Shown here one piece after another: positions 43,256-52,179 of a stretch of DNA of 62,956 nucleotides. The position numbers and the translations under genes are program-made. How positions within the stretch are numbered: position 1 is the first letter of the stretch; each line of letters starts with the position of its first letter. Source of the DNA: an uncultured Hyphomicrobiales bacterium (GTDB lineage: Bacteria; Pseudomonadota; Alphaproteobacteria; Rhizobiales; Beijerinckiaceae); NCBI GenBank assembly GCA_903884435.1, contig CAISEY010000104.1, forward strand, positions 1-62,956, read 5' to 3'. The notes below the pieces were generated by a model. The model did not search any database. It saw nothing but the letters and a program-made list of their open reading frames with translations, and was not told where the DNA came from.

Positions 43256-43801
43256 ATGGCAAAACCCGTTCGCCGTATCGTCACCGGACACGACGCCGCC
43301 GGCAAGGCCATCGTCGTGATGGACGGCCCCGCGCCCAACCAGCGCGTGCGCGGCGAAACCGGTCTTGTGTCGACGCTTCTGTGGGTCACGGACGAATCGC
43401 CCGCCGATATTTCCCGCGACGGGGACCGGGCCGACCGCGCGTCGCCCGTCGGGCCGCCGCCGCGCGGCTCGATCCTGCGCGTCGTCGATTTTCCGCCGGT
43501 CGGAGACACGAGCGGCGTCAGCCACGAGGCCGTGCTGAAGGAAATGGGCGTCAGCCACGGCGGCCACGGCAAGCCGGCGCGGCATCCATTCTCGCATCGC
43601 ACCCGCAGCGTCGACTACGCCTTCGTGCTGGAAGGCGAAATCGACATGCTGCTCGACGATTCGGAAGTCCACATGAAGGCCGGCGACATCATGGTGCAGC
43701 AGGGCACCAATCACGCCTGGGTCAACAATTCAAAGGCCATGTGTCGCATGGCCTTCGTGCTCATCGACGCCGAAGAGCCGCCGGCCTGGAAGCTGGGGTG
43801 A
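43256..43801 (+). CDS. Cupin domain protein
   Basis: A 181-residue protein with an N-terminal extension (about 85 residues) and a C-terminal cupin barrel. The barrel reads FSHRTRSVDYAFVLEGEIDM, then MKAGDIMVQQGTNHAWVNN. The first motif is atypical in its metal residues. GAGGAG lies 6 nt upstream of the ATG. It ends the SDR operon. The function may be an isomerase or dioxygenase-like step; the sequence does not settle this. Confidence 0.8.
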   Translation: MAKPVRRIVTGHDAAGKAIVVMDGPAPNQRVRGETGLVSTLLWVTDESPADISRDGDRADRASPVGPPPRGSILRVVDFPPVGDTSGVSHEAVLKEMGVSHGGHGKPARHPFSHRTRSVDYAFVLEGEIDMLLDDSEVHMKAGDIMVQQGTNHAWVNNSKAMCRMAFVLIDAEEPPAWKLG

Positions 43802-43826
43802 GGCCGGCGCCCCGGCGCTATCCCCA
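43794..43826. terminator. Nested inverted repeats between convergent genes
   Basis: TGGGG (43794-43798) pairs with CCCCA (43822-43826). Inside it GCCGG (43803-43807) pairs with CCGGC (43812-43816). Both converging stops fall within it. No T-tract. Confidence 0.4.
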
Positions 43827-44981
43827 CAATTCCTTCGACGCGAGCCGCGCGCCCTCCGAGAGCGCCTCGAACTTCGCCCACATGATCGAGGGATGCACGC
43901 GGCGCAACAGCGGACCCTGCGCGAAACCGCAATCGGTGCCGGCGATGACGTTTTCGCGTCCCACGAGTTTCGCGTAACGCACGATGCGCTCGGCGACGAG
44001 TTCCGGGTGTTCGACGATGTTCGTCGCGTGGCTGATCACGCCGGGAATCAGGATTTTTCCCTCCGGCAATTTCACGTCCTTCCAGACCTTCCACTCGTGT
44101 TCGTGGCGCGGATTGGCGCCCTCGATGACGAAGGCCTGCGCCTTGATCTTCAAAATGAGATGCACGATGTCGCGTAGCGCCACGTCGCTCGTGTGCGGGC
44201 CCGGCCACGAGCCCCAGCACACGTGGTAGCGCACGCGATCCTCCGGCACGCCCTCGAGCGAATGGTTGATGAACTCGACCTGTCGCTCCAGCCATTTCAT
44301 GTAGTCGGCGAAGGACTTCGTCGGCGCCATGCGGTCCCACGTCACCGCGAATCGCGCGTCGTCGAGCTGCGCGAGCAGACCCGAATCGGTGATCTGTTTG
44401 TATTCGGTGCGCATCGCCTCGGCGATGGCCGCGGAACATTCCTCTTCCGTCTTGTAAAACTCGTTCTTGCGGTCGGGAATGACGCTCGGCACGGCCGCGA
44501 CGGGCAGGAAAGCGTCCGCGACGTCGATCCCCGCGATGGCCGCCTTGAAATTGTCGATGTCGGCCTGGAGTTCGGCCTGGCCGGTGTATGCGATCGGCCC
44601 GGAACAGATTGAATCCATCGCGGTGTTCGGCGGATCGCTGGCGTCCATTTCCGCGTAGAAGGCGGCGAAACGCGCGCGGTCCGCGCCGGCGTCGAACGGG
44701 TTCTTTCCACTGATCGGACGGCGCTCGAAGCCGGACAGGCGCGTCAGCGCGTATTGCGACCAGGAAATCGCCTTGCCGAACTCGCCGTCGCTGGGAACGT
44801 CGATGCCGGCGGCTCGCTGCTGGCGGACGACGTCGCTCACGCTCTTCTTAAGGCACTCAGCGTAGGCCGCGCGGTCATAGTCCGCGCCCTTGTTGCGGGC
44901 GACGATGAAGGGGCGCAGTTCCGGCGGCCGGATGAGGCTGCCGACATGCGTGGTGAGAATGCGTTTTTCGCTGCGTTTCAT
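43818..44981 (-). CDS. Cobalamin-independent methionine synthase (MetE C-terminal)-like protein
   Basis: A 387-residue protein of the MetE C-terminal barrel. Zinc residues are visible: YHVCWGSWPGPH (His/Cys), VIEGANPR (Glu) and GTDCGFAQG (Cys). The N-terminus is ILTTHVGSLIRPPEL. Stand-alone barrels like this occur in catabolic clusters and are usually alkyltransferases acting on thiols rather than methionine synthases. It is downstream (71 nt) of the lone molybdenum hydroxylase large subunit. Start ATG 44981 is supported by the family-typical beginning. Confidence 0.85.
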   Translation of the reverse strand: MKRSEKRILTTHVGSLIRPPELRPFIVARNKGADYDRAAYAECLKKSVSDVVRQQRAAGIDVPSDGEFGKAISWSQYALTRLSGFERRPISGKNPFDAGADRARFAAFYAEMDASDPPNTAMDSICSGPIAYTGQAELQADIDNFKAAIAGIDVADAFLPVAAVPSVIPDRKNEFYKTEEECSAAIAEAMRTEYKQITDSGLLAQLDDARFAVTWDRMAPTKSFADYMKWLERQVEFINHSLEGVPEDRVRYHVCWGSWPGPHTSDVALRDIVHLILKIKAQAFVIEGANPRHEHEWKVWKDVKLPEGKILIPGVISHATNIVEHPELVAERIVRYAKLVGRENVIAGTDCGFAQGPLLRRVHPSIMWAKFEALSEGARLASKELWG

Positions 44982-45052
44982 GATGGCGGTTCCCTGAATT
45001 CGCGCCGGGCTAGCACGGCGGGCCGGGCGCGGCAAATCGGCGCGGAAACGGC

Positions 45053-47443
45053 TTACGCGGGATTTTTCCCGGCGCGCGCCTCGTTGATCGCCCGCCACAC
45101 GCGCATCGGCGTCGCGGGCATGTCGAGACGTTCGATTCCGAGCGGCGCCAGCGCGTCCAGGATGGCGTTCATCACCGCCGCTGGCGCCGGGGTCGTGCCT
45201 CCCTCGCCGCCGCCCTTCACGCGCAACACGTTGGTCGCCGTCGGGTCCTCCGCGAGGCCGACCGCGAACATGGGAAAGTCGCTCGCGCGCGGCATGGCGT
45301 AGTCCATGAAGCTGCCCGTCAGCAATTGTCCCTCTCCGTCCCAGGCCGCGCGCTCCATCAACGCGGGGCCAACCCCCTGGGCGATGGCGCCATGGGTTTG
45401 CCCGTGCAGGATCAGCGGATTGATCGGCTGCCCCGCGTCGTGAACCGTCGCGTAGCGCGTCAACGCGACCTCGCCGGTTTCCGGATCGATCTCGACCTCG
45501 CAGACGACGGCGCCCGTGGGGTGAGCGGGAATGCGCCCGGTGAATGTCTTCTTCGTCGCCAGCGGCGCGCGCGCGTCGTCGGGAAGACCGGCTCCGGATT
45601 CAATGGCGCGCGCGAGATCGAATATGTCGAGCCGCTGGTTGTTCGCCTCGCACTGGAAGAAACCCTCGGTGAAATCCACCTGCTCCGCGGCGACGCCCAG
45701 CAGCGCCGCGGCGACGCGCCTGCCCTGTTCGACGATGGCGCCGCCGGCCTCCACCATCAGCGCGCCGGCGAGGCGCATGGAGCGGTCGGAATGGGTGCCG
45801 CCGCCGGATTCGAGCAGCGCCGTGTCGCCGCCGGCGAATTCGACTTCTCCGGGCGTCACGCCGAGAAGATCGGCGATCACCTGCGCGTAAACGGTCTCGT
45901 GGCCCTGGCCGCTCGACTGCGTGCCGACCCGCAATTCAACCCGGCGGTCCGGCGAAACCGAGAGTTCCACGCGCTCGTGCGGCATCCCGATCGGCGTCTC
46001 CACCGTGTTGACGATTGAAATGCCGGCGAGCCTGCCGCGCGCCCTGGCGGCGGCGCGGCGCGCGGGAAAGCCGTTCCAGTCCGCGAGCGCCAGCGTCGCG
46101 TCCATGTTTCCGGCGAAATCGCCACTGTCGTAGGTGAGGCCCGAGGCCGTGAAATAGGGCATCTGCGCGCGCCGCACGAGATTGCGCCGCCGGATCTCCA
46201 CGCGATCGACGCCGAGCCGCGCCGCCGCCATGTCGAGCAGCCGCTCGATGGCGAGCAACGCCTCGGGCCGGCCCGCGCCGCGATAGACCGAGGTCGGCGT
46301 CGTGTGCGTGAGCGCGCCCGTGAGCCGCACCGAGGTCGCCTGAATGTCATAGACCGTCGTCGCGACGCGCCAGGCGTTGTGCATGTTGGTGAACGAAATC
46401 GTGTGCGCGCCCAGATTGGCGATCATGGCGAAATCATAGGCGAGAATTTTGCCGTCGCGGTCGAGCGCCAGCCGGGCCTTCACCACGGCGTCGCGCGACT
46501 GGTAATCCGAAAGGCAGGCCTCGGCGCGGTCGGCGGTCCATTTCACGGGCCTGCCGACGCGGGCCGCGGCCCAGGCGATCAGCACCTGTTCGGGATTGAC
46601 GCTGCTGCGCGAACCGAAGCCGCCGCCCACGTCCGGGGTCGAGACGCGCACCGTCTCCGGCGCCGCGCCCAGGGCCGCGGCGATGGCGCCGCGCACGCGA
46701 TGCACGCCCTGACAGCCCGATCGCAGGGTGAAGGACTGGTTCGCGGCGTCGTACTCGCCCACGGCGGAGCGCGGCTCCAGCGGCGCGCCAATGATCCGCG
46801 GACTGTCGAACTCGCCTTCCACGACCAGCGCCGCGCGCGCGAACGCGTCCGCCGTCAGGGACGCGTCGCGCACGATGGCGTCGAGCGCCACGTTGCCGGG
46901 GGCGTCGTCCCACACGAGCGGCGCGCCGGGCGCGAGCGCTTGTCGCGCGTCCGTGACGGCCGGCAACGATTCGTGGTCCACGACGACGCGTTCGGCGCCC
47001 GCGCGCGCCGCGTCGAGGCTTTCCGCGATCACGAGCGCCACCGCCTCGCCGGCATGGCGCGCCCTGTCGACCGCCAGCGGCATGTGCGGACGCTCGTAAA
47101 TCCGGTGGCCAAGCGCGGTCGAAAACGCCGGCCTTTGCCATTCGACGGAATCGACGGAGACGGGCCCTTGCGGAATGCCCGCGTGGCCCCGCGCCACGTA
47201 ATCGGCGCCGGTCAGCACCGCGATGACGCCCGGCGTGGCCAGCGCCTCGCGCGCGTCGATGGAAACGATGCGCGCGTGCGCGCGCGACGAGCGCACGAAG
47301 ACGCAAAAGGCCTGGCCTGGCAGGTCGATGTCATCGGTGAAACAGCCCTCGCCGCGCAGAAAACGCGCGTCCTCGAGGCGCGGCAGCGGTTGTCCGATCC
47401 ACTTTCGCGCGCCCGCGCCCGCCGCTCGATCCCGCTCCGACAC
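45053..47443 (-). CDS. Molybdenum hydroxylase large subunit (xanthine dehydrogenase family), no adjacent small subunits
   Basis: A 796-residue large subunit. Cofactor-loop segment VGGGFGSRSSVNPEQ and active-site loop VYRGAGRPEAL (the form II pattern, no Cys) are visible. The catalytic Glu is in KGGGEGGTTPAPAAV near the end. The GTG start at 47443 has a GGGG-rich site upstream. Genes for FAD and 2Fe-2S subunits are not adjacent; the only such genes in the window are at 23485-24833. It shares roughly a third of its residues by eye with CoxL at 24833. Downstream is a MetE-like barrel; the divergent neighbours are three SsuA-type SBPs. Confidence 0.9.
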   Translation of the reverse strand: MSERDRAAGAGARKWIGQPLPRLEDARFLRGEGCFTDDIDLPGQAFCVFVRSSRAHARIVSIDAREALATPGVIAVLTGADYVARGHAGIPQGPVSVDSVEWQRPAFSTALGHRIYERPHMPLAVDRARHAGEAVALVIAESLDAARAGAERVVVDHESLPAVTDARQALAPGAPLVWDDAPGNVALDAIVRDASLTADAFARAALVVEGEFDSPRIIGAPLEPRSAVGEYDAANQSFTLRSGCQGVHRVRGAIAAALGAAPETVRVSTPDVGGGFGSRSSVNPEQVLIAWAAARVGRPVKWTADRAEACLSDYQSRDAVVKARLALDRDGKILAYDFAMIANLGAHTISFTNMHNAWRVATTVYDIQATSVRLTGALTHTTPTSVYRGAGRPEALLAIERLLDMAAARLGVDRVEIRRRNLVRRAQMPYFTASGLTYDSGDFAGNMDATLALADWNGFPARRAAARARGRLAGISIVNTVETPIGMPHERVELSVSPDRRVELRVGTQSSGQGHETVYAQVIADLLGVTPGEVEFAGGDTALLESGGGTHSDRSMRLAGALMVEAGGAIVEQGRRVAAALLGVAAEQVDFTEGFFQCEANNQRLDIFDLARAIESGAGLPDDARAPLATKKTFTGRIPAHPTGAVVCEVEIDPETGEVALTRYATVHDAGQPINPLILHGQTHGAIAQGVGPALMERAAWDGEGQLLTGSFMDYAMPRASDFPMFAVGLAEDPTATNVLRVKGGGEGGTTPAPAAVMNAILDALAPLGIERLDMPATPMRVWRAINEARAGKNPA

Positions 47444-47526
47444 GTTCGTTTCCCCCCAGGCTGGAAAGTTGCGCCACCAGGTGTTTGCTGACACATTGCC
47501 GCGATCGTCACAAGGAGACAAAATCG

Positions 47527-48567
47527 ATGAAATCCCTCGCGCGCGCGATCGCAGTGACCGCCGCAGTCGCCTGCGCCACGCCGCTCGCCCACGCCCAGGA
47601 AAAGGTGCTCCGCGTGGGCATCGCCAAGGCGCTCGCCACCGCCGCGACCATGATCGCCGTGGAGAAGGGCTATTTCCGCGACGCCGGCATTCGCATCGAG
47701 ATCGAGGAGCTGGATTCCGCGGCCAACGTGATGGCGCTGCTGGCGCAGGGCCAGTTGCAGGTCGTCGAGGGCGGCATTTCCGTCGGCTATTTCAATGGCA
47801 TCGAGCGCGGCCTGCCGATCACCATCGTCGCCGACCGCGTGTCGACGCCGCTCGGCCATCGCCTGCTGGTCCGCAAGGATCTCGCGGGAACCATCAAGTC
47901 GCCCGCCGACCTGAAGGGCAAGATCATCGCCTCGAACGGGCCGGGCGCGGTGACGACCTACGAAGTGGCGAAAATTCTCGCGGCCGGCAAGGTCGGCATC
48001 AAGGACGTCGACATCAAGGTCCTGTCCTTCGTCAACATGGGCGTCGCGCTCACGAACAAGGCGATCGACGCCGCGCTCGTCATCCAGCCCTGGGCCTCGC
48101 AATACGTCGATCAGGGCGTCGCGACGGTGCTCGCCGATCCAGACGATTACGCCGACCCGAAGCCGCTCACGATCGCCGTCAACCTCGTCAACACCGACTG
48201 GGCGGCCAAGAACAGGGATCTCGTGCGCGCGTATTTCACCGCGTACCAGCGCGCCGTCCATGATTATTGCCAGGCCTATCACGGCGGCAAGAACCGCCAG
48301 GAGGTCATCGATATCATCGTGCGTACGGGCCTCGAGACGCGCAAGGACGTGCTCGACCGTTATCCCTGGCCGTCGCGCAACCCCAACGGGCGCATCAACA
48401 CGCCGAGCCTGCTCGACATGCAAAAATATTATCTGGGCGAGGGCCTCGCGCAGAAGGAGACGCCTGTCGAAAAGCTCGTCGACAACGAGTTCGTCGATTA
48501 CGCCACGGAGAAGCTCGGGCCGTTCCGGCTCGAGAACACGGAGAGCAAGCTCGAGGGCTGCCGCTAG
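47527..48567 (+). CDS. ABC transporter substrate-binding protein, SsuA/TauA-type (tandem copy 1)
   Basis: A 346-residue secreted SBP. The leader ends near LAHAQE. The mature part starts VLRVGIAKALATAATMIAVEKGYF, then ELDSAANVMALLAQGQL, with the typical Gly-rich ligand and hinge positions. ATG 47527 is preceded by AAGGAG at 9 nt. The following gene at 48610 is a tandem duplicate, about three quarters identical by eye. No permease or ATPase follows; the nearest such set is 40 kb away. Confidence 0.9.
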   Translation: MKSLARAIAVTAAVACATPLAHAQEKVLRVGIAKALATAATMIAVEKGYFRDAGIRIEIEELDSAANVMALLAQGQLQVVEGGISVGYFNGIERGLPITIVADRVSTPLGHRLLVRKDLAGTIKSPADLKGKIIASNGPGAVTTYEVAKILAAGKVGIKDVDIKVLSFVNMGVALTNKAIDAALVIQPWASQYVDQGVATVLADPDDYADPKPLTIAVNLVNTDWAAKNRDLVRAYFTAYQRAVHDYCQAYHGGKNRQEVIDIIVRTGLETRKDVLDRYPWPSRNPNGRINTPSLLDMQKYYLGEGLAQKETPVEKLVDNEFVDYATEKLGPFRLENTESKLEGCR

Positions 48568-48609
48568 CGGCGGGACAGCGCGCCGGCGCCGACAAACGGG
48601 AGGGGCGGC

Positions 48610-49644
48610 ATGCGGAAGCGGATGATTTTCGCGGGTCTTGTCGCGGGCTGCGTCGCCTCGCCCGCCATCGCACAGGAAACGCTCGTTCGCATCGGCATCG
48701 CGAAAGGTCTCGGCACGGCGACGACGATGATCGCCATCGAGAAGGGTTATTTTCGCGAGGCCGGCATCCGCGTGGAGGCGGAGGAACTCGATTCCGCCGC
48801 CAACGTGATGACGTTGCTCGCCCAGGGGCAATTGCAGATTGTCGAGGGCGGCGTCACCGTCGGCTATTTCAACGCGATCGAACGCGGGCTGCCGCTCGCC
48901 ATCGTCGCCGATCGCGTCTCGACTCCGCTCAATCACAAGTTGCTGGTGCGCGCCGACCTCGCCGACAGAATCAAAACGCCCGCCGACCTGCGCGGAAAGA
49001 CCATCGCGTCGAACGGGCCGGGAACGGTCACGACCTACGAGGTCGGCAAGATCCTGAAGAGCGGCGGCGTCGGCATTGGCGACGTCGACATCAAGATTCT
49101 GAACTTCGTGCAGATGGGTATCGGCCTCGCCAACAAGGCGGTGGACGCGGCGCTCGTCATCCAGCCCTGGGCTTCCCAGTATGTCGAACAGGGCGTCGCG
49201 AAAATTCTCGCCGATCCCGACGATTACGCGGACCCGAAGCCGCTCACCATCGCGGTCAACATCGCCAACATGGACTGGGTGGCGAAAAATCGCGATCTCG
49301 CGCGCCGTTACTTCGTCGCCTATCAAAAGGCCGCCTACGAATATTGCCAGGCCTATCATGGCGGCGAGAACCGCAAGGAGGTCGTGGACATCATCGTGCG
49401 CACGGGCATGGAGACGCGCCCCGACGTCATCAACCGCTATCCCTGGCCGGCGCGCAACCCGAACGGGCGCGTCAACGTGCCGAGCCTGCTGGACATGCAG
49501 AGCTATTATCTCGGCGAGAAGCTGCTGACGAAGGAGCTTCCGGTCGAGAAACTGCTGACCAGCGAGTTCGTCGATTACGCCACGGAAAAGCTGGGTCCGT
49601 TCAGGCTGGAAAACACGTCGAGCACGCTGGCGGGATGCAGGTGA
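48610..49644 (+). CDS. ABC transporter substrate-binding protein, SsuA/TauA-type (tandem copy 2)
   Basis: A 344-residue paralogue of the preceding gene. Conserved stretches are EELDSAANVM, NGPGTVTTYEV, LVIQPWASQYV and the C-terminus YATEKLGPFRLEN. The ligand pocket region (VEGGVTVGYFN) differs little, so both copies probably bind related compounds. GGGAGG lies 6 nt upstream of the ATG. The 42-bp gap has no clear promoter, so it is likely co-transcribed with copy 1. Confidence 0.9.
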   Translation: MRKRMIFAGLVAGCVASPAIAQETLVRIGIAKGLGTATTMIAIEKGYFREAGIRVEAEELDSAANVMTLLAQGQLQIVEGGVTVGYFNAIERGLPLAIVADRVSTPLNHKLLVRADLADRIKTPADLRGKTIASNGPGTVTTYEVGKILKSGGVGIGDVDIKILNFVQMGIGLANKAVDAALVIQPWASQYVEQGVAKILADPDDYADPKPLTIAVNIANMDWVAKNRDLARRYFVAYQKAAYEYCQAYHGGENRKEVVDIIVRTGMETRPDVINRYPWPARNPNGRVNVPSLLDMQSYYLGEKLLTKELPVEKLLTSEFVDYATEKLGPFRLENTSSTLAGCR

Positions 49645-49751
49645 GGACTGGCCCGGAGCGCCGCGCGCGTTGGCGAGTTCCGTTCCGCGCTTGCGAGGCG
49701 CGACGCGGCGCGGCATGATCCTCCGGGACAGGGGCGGGAGGGACAACGCCG

Positions 49752-50783
49752 ATGAAGGTGGGAACAATCGCGTTTTTGTGCGTTCTGGCGGCCGCGCCAG
49801 CCACGGCGCAGGACGCGAAACTCGAGATCGGCACGGTCGGCGCGACCTCCGACATCGCGCTCTTCATCGCGGACAAGCGCGGCTATTTCAAATCCGAGGG
49901 GCTCGCCGTCAATTTCGTGCGTTTTGATTCCGCCGCGCGCATGGTGGCGCCGCTCGCCGCGGGCCAGCTCGACATTGGCGGCGGCGCGCCTTCCGCCGGG
50001 CTGTATAACGCTTTCGCGCGCGGCATCGACATTCGCATCGTCGCCGACAAGGGTTCGTCGCCGCCCGGCTTTGGCTTCGCGCCGCTGATGATCCGCAAGG
50101 ACCTCGTGGACAGCGGGCGCTTCCGGTCGCTCGCGGACATGAAGGGATTGAAACTCGCGATCCAGGCGCCGGGCAGCGGCGCGGGCCCGATCCTCAACGA
50201 GGCCGCGAAAAAGGGCGGCCTGAAATGGACCGATTTCGAGAAGGCCTACATGCCCTACGCGCAGCAGGTCGCGGCGATGGCCAACAAGGCGCTCGACGGC
50301 GGCATCGTGGCGGAGCCGACGGCGAGCGAGGCGGAGCGCCGGGGCGTCGCGAAACGGATCATGGGCAGCGATGAAATTTATCCCTATCAGGAAATCGCCG
50401 CGATTCTGTTTTCGGGAGCCTTCGTGCGCTCGCGTCCGGAGATCGCGAAAAAATTCATGCGCGCCTATATCCGCGGCGCGCGCGACTACAACGACGCCTT
50501 CGACGCGGGGGGCAAGCTGCGCGGCCCCCGCGCCGAGGAGATCGTCGCGATCCTCGTCGCCTCGACCGAGATCAAGGATCCCGACGTGCACCGCTCCATC
50601 GTGCCGAGCGGGCTGCACCCGGATGGCCGCAACAATCTCGAATCCCTGCGCGCCGACCTGGAATTCTTCCGGGCGGTTGGCGATCTCGAGGGTCCGCCGG
50701 TCAGGATCGAGGACGTCGTCGACAATTCCTTCGCCGAGGCCGCGGTGAAGGAGCTCGGGCCCTGGGTGAAGAAGGCGCCGTGA
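49752..50783 (+). CDS. ABC transporter substrate-binding protein, SsuA/TauA-type
   Basis: A 343-residue secreted SBP, more distant from the two preceding copies. The leader is CVLAAAPATAQ, and the mature part begins EIGTVGATSDIALFIADKRGYF. Its best match in the window is the SBP at 52180 (shared LKELGPW-type end and the SLRADLEFF region). It is transcribed with the tandem pair and convergent with a flavin monooxygenase. No dedicated transporter follows. Confidence 0.88.
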   Translation: MKVGTIAFLCVLAAAPATAQDAKLEIGTVGATSDIALFIADKRGYFKSEGLAVNFVRFDSAARMVAPLAAGQLDIGGGAPSAGLYNAFARGIDIRIVADKGSSPPGFGFAPLMIRKDLVDSGRFRSLADMKGLKLAIQAPGSGAGPILNEAAKKGGLKWTDFEKAYMPYAQQVAAMANKALDGGIVAEPTASEAERRGVAKRIMGSDEIYPYQEIAAILFSGAFVRSRPEIAKKFMRAYIRGARDYNDAFDAGGKLRGPRAEEIVAILVASTEIKDPDVHRSIVPSGLHPDGRNNLESLRADLEFFRAVGDLEGPPVRIEDVVDNSFAEAAVKELGPWVKKAP

Positions 50784-50804
50784 CCCCCGGGCGGCGTCGC
50801 CTTC
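50771..50804. terminator. Inverted repeat between convergent genes
   Basis: GAAGGCG (50771-50777) and CGCCTTC (50798-50804) are perfectly complementary, with further CCG/CGG pairing inside. The plus-strand stop (50781-50783) lies in the interior. No T-tract. Confidence 0.45.
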
Positions 50805-50813
50805 TGGCGTGAT

Positions 50814-52148
50814 TTATTTCGCGTGAAGGCTCGCGGGCCGCTTCAGGCCGAGATGTTCGCGCAGCGTGGTTCCCTCGTAGCGCGTCCGATAGAGGCCGCG
50901 TCTTTGCAATTCGGGCACGACGAGTTCGACGAAATCGTCGAGTCCGCCGGGCATGACCGGCGGCATGATGTTGAAACCGTCGGCGCCGCCCTTCGTGAAC
51001 CATTCCTCCATCACGTCGGCGACATCGGCCGCCGAGCCGTGAAACTCGAAATGTCCGCGTCCGCCGGCGATGCGCTCCCACGTCTGGCGAATGGTGAGAT
51101 TGTCCTTCACGGCCATGTCCCGGATGAGCGTCGCGCGGCTGGAGACCGCCTCGCCTGGCGGCAGTTCGGGGAAGGGCCCGTCGACGTCGTGACCCGCGAG
51201 GTCGAGCCCGGTGCGCTGTTCGAGCAGCGCGAGGCCGACTTCGGGATGCAGCAGGCTTTGCAGATAGTCGTGCTTCTCCTTCGCCTCCGCGCGCGTGCGC
51301 GCCACGGTGATGAAAAAGCCCGGCATGATCTTGAGATCGTCGGGCTCGCGCCCGTGTTTCGCCATGCGGCCCTTCACGTCGGCGTGAAAGGCCCGCGCGT
51401 CCGCGAGCGTTTGTGACGCCGCGAAGACAACCTCGGCGGTCTCGGCCGCGAGTTCCTTGCCTTCCTCCGAGGCGCCGGCCTGCACCAGAACGGGCCGTCC
51501 CTGCGGAGAGCGCGCGACGTTGAGCGGCCCCATGACGCTGAAATGTTCCCCCTTGTGCGCCAGCGCGTGCATCTTCTTCGGGTCGAAGAAAATCCCGCTC
51601 TCGCGGTCGCGGATAAACGCGTCGTCGTCCCAGGAATCCCACAGGCCCTGAACCACCCGCGCGAATTCCCGCGCGCGATGATAACGCGCGCCCTTCGCCG
51701 GATGTTCGCCGCGGGAAAAGTTTTGCGCCGCCGTGTGGTTGCCGGAGGTCACGAGATTCCACGCCGCGCGCCCGCCGCTGACGTGATCGAGCGAAGCGAA
51801 CTTGCGCGCCAGCGAGAAGGGCTCCTCGTAGGTCGTGCTGGCGGTGCAGGCGAGACCGACATGCGTGGTGACGGCGGCGAGGCCGGCGAGCAGCGTGAAC
51901 GGTTCGATCCACGCGACATAGGACATGCGGCGCAGGGCGTCGTCCTTGAACACGGCGTTGGCAGTGGCCGAATCGGCGGAGAACAGCATGTCGAAAAGAC
52001 CGCGTTCGGCGGTGCGGGCGATCTCGACGAAATGTTTGAAGTTGACGCCCGCGTCCGCTTGCGAACGCGGATGCCGCCAGCCCGCGAGATGATGGCCGGC
52101 CGGACGCAGGAACATGCCGAGTTTGATTTGCCCGCGTGGATCGCTCAC
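50814..52148 (-). CDS. NtaA/SnaA/DmoA-type FMN-dependent monooxygenase (copy 1)
   Basis: A 444-residue luciferase-like enzyme of the nitrilotriacetate/dimethylsulfide monooxygenase branch. Features are GMFLRPAGHHLAGWRHP at the start, YVAWIEPFTLLAGLA, GLACTAST, SGGRAAWNLVTSGN, and the C-terminal FNIMPPVMPGGLDDF. These are the FMNH2 half of two-component monooxygenases, and the required flavin reductase is not encoded nearby. It starts 31 nt after the SBP at 52180 in the same direction, so the pair may take up and oxidise one compound. Confidence 0.92.
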   Translation of the reverse strand: MSDPRGQIKLGMFLRPAGHHLAGWRHPRSQADAGVNFKHFVEIARTAERGLFDMLFSADSATANAVFKDDALRRMSYVAWIEPFTLLAGLAAVTTHVGLACTASTTYEEPFSLARKFASLDHVSGGRAAWNLVTSGNHTAAQNFSRGEHPAKGARYHRAREFARVVQGLWDSWDDDAFIRDRESGIFFDPKKMHALAHKGEHFSVMGPLNVARSPQGRPVLVQAGASEEGKELAAETAEVVFAASQTLADARAFHADVKGRMAKHGREPDDLKIMPGFFITVARTRAEAKEKHDYLQSLLHPEVGLALLEQRTGLDLAGHDVDGPFPELPPGEAVSSRATLIRDMAVKDNLTIRQTWERIAGGRGHFEFHGSAADVADVMEEWFTKGGADGFNIMPPVMPGGLDDFVELVVPELQRRGLYRTRYEGTTLREHLGLKRPASLHAK

Positions 52149-52179
52149 GTCGCCTCCGGGATATGATCTTGCGTCGCCG

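Noticed and set aside
47212-49767. An 851-codon open frame on the minus strand opposite the SBP genes
   Set aside because: It crosses the divergent control region and the three-gene plus-strand run, and its product is Arg/Asp/His-rich with no domain. GC-rich codon bias leaves few stops on the antisense strand.
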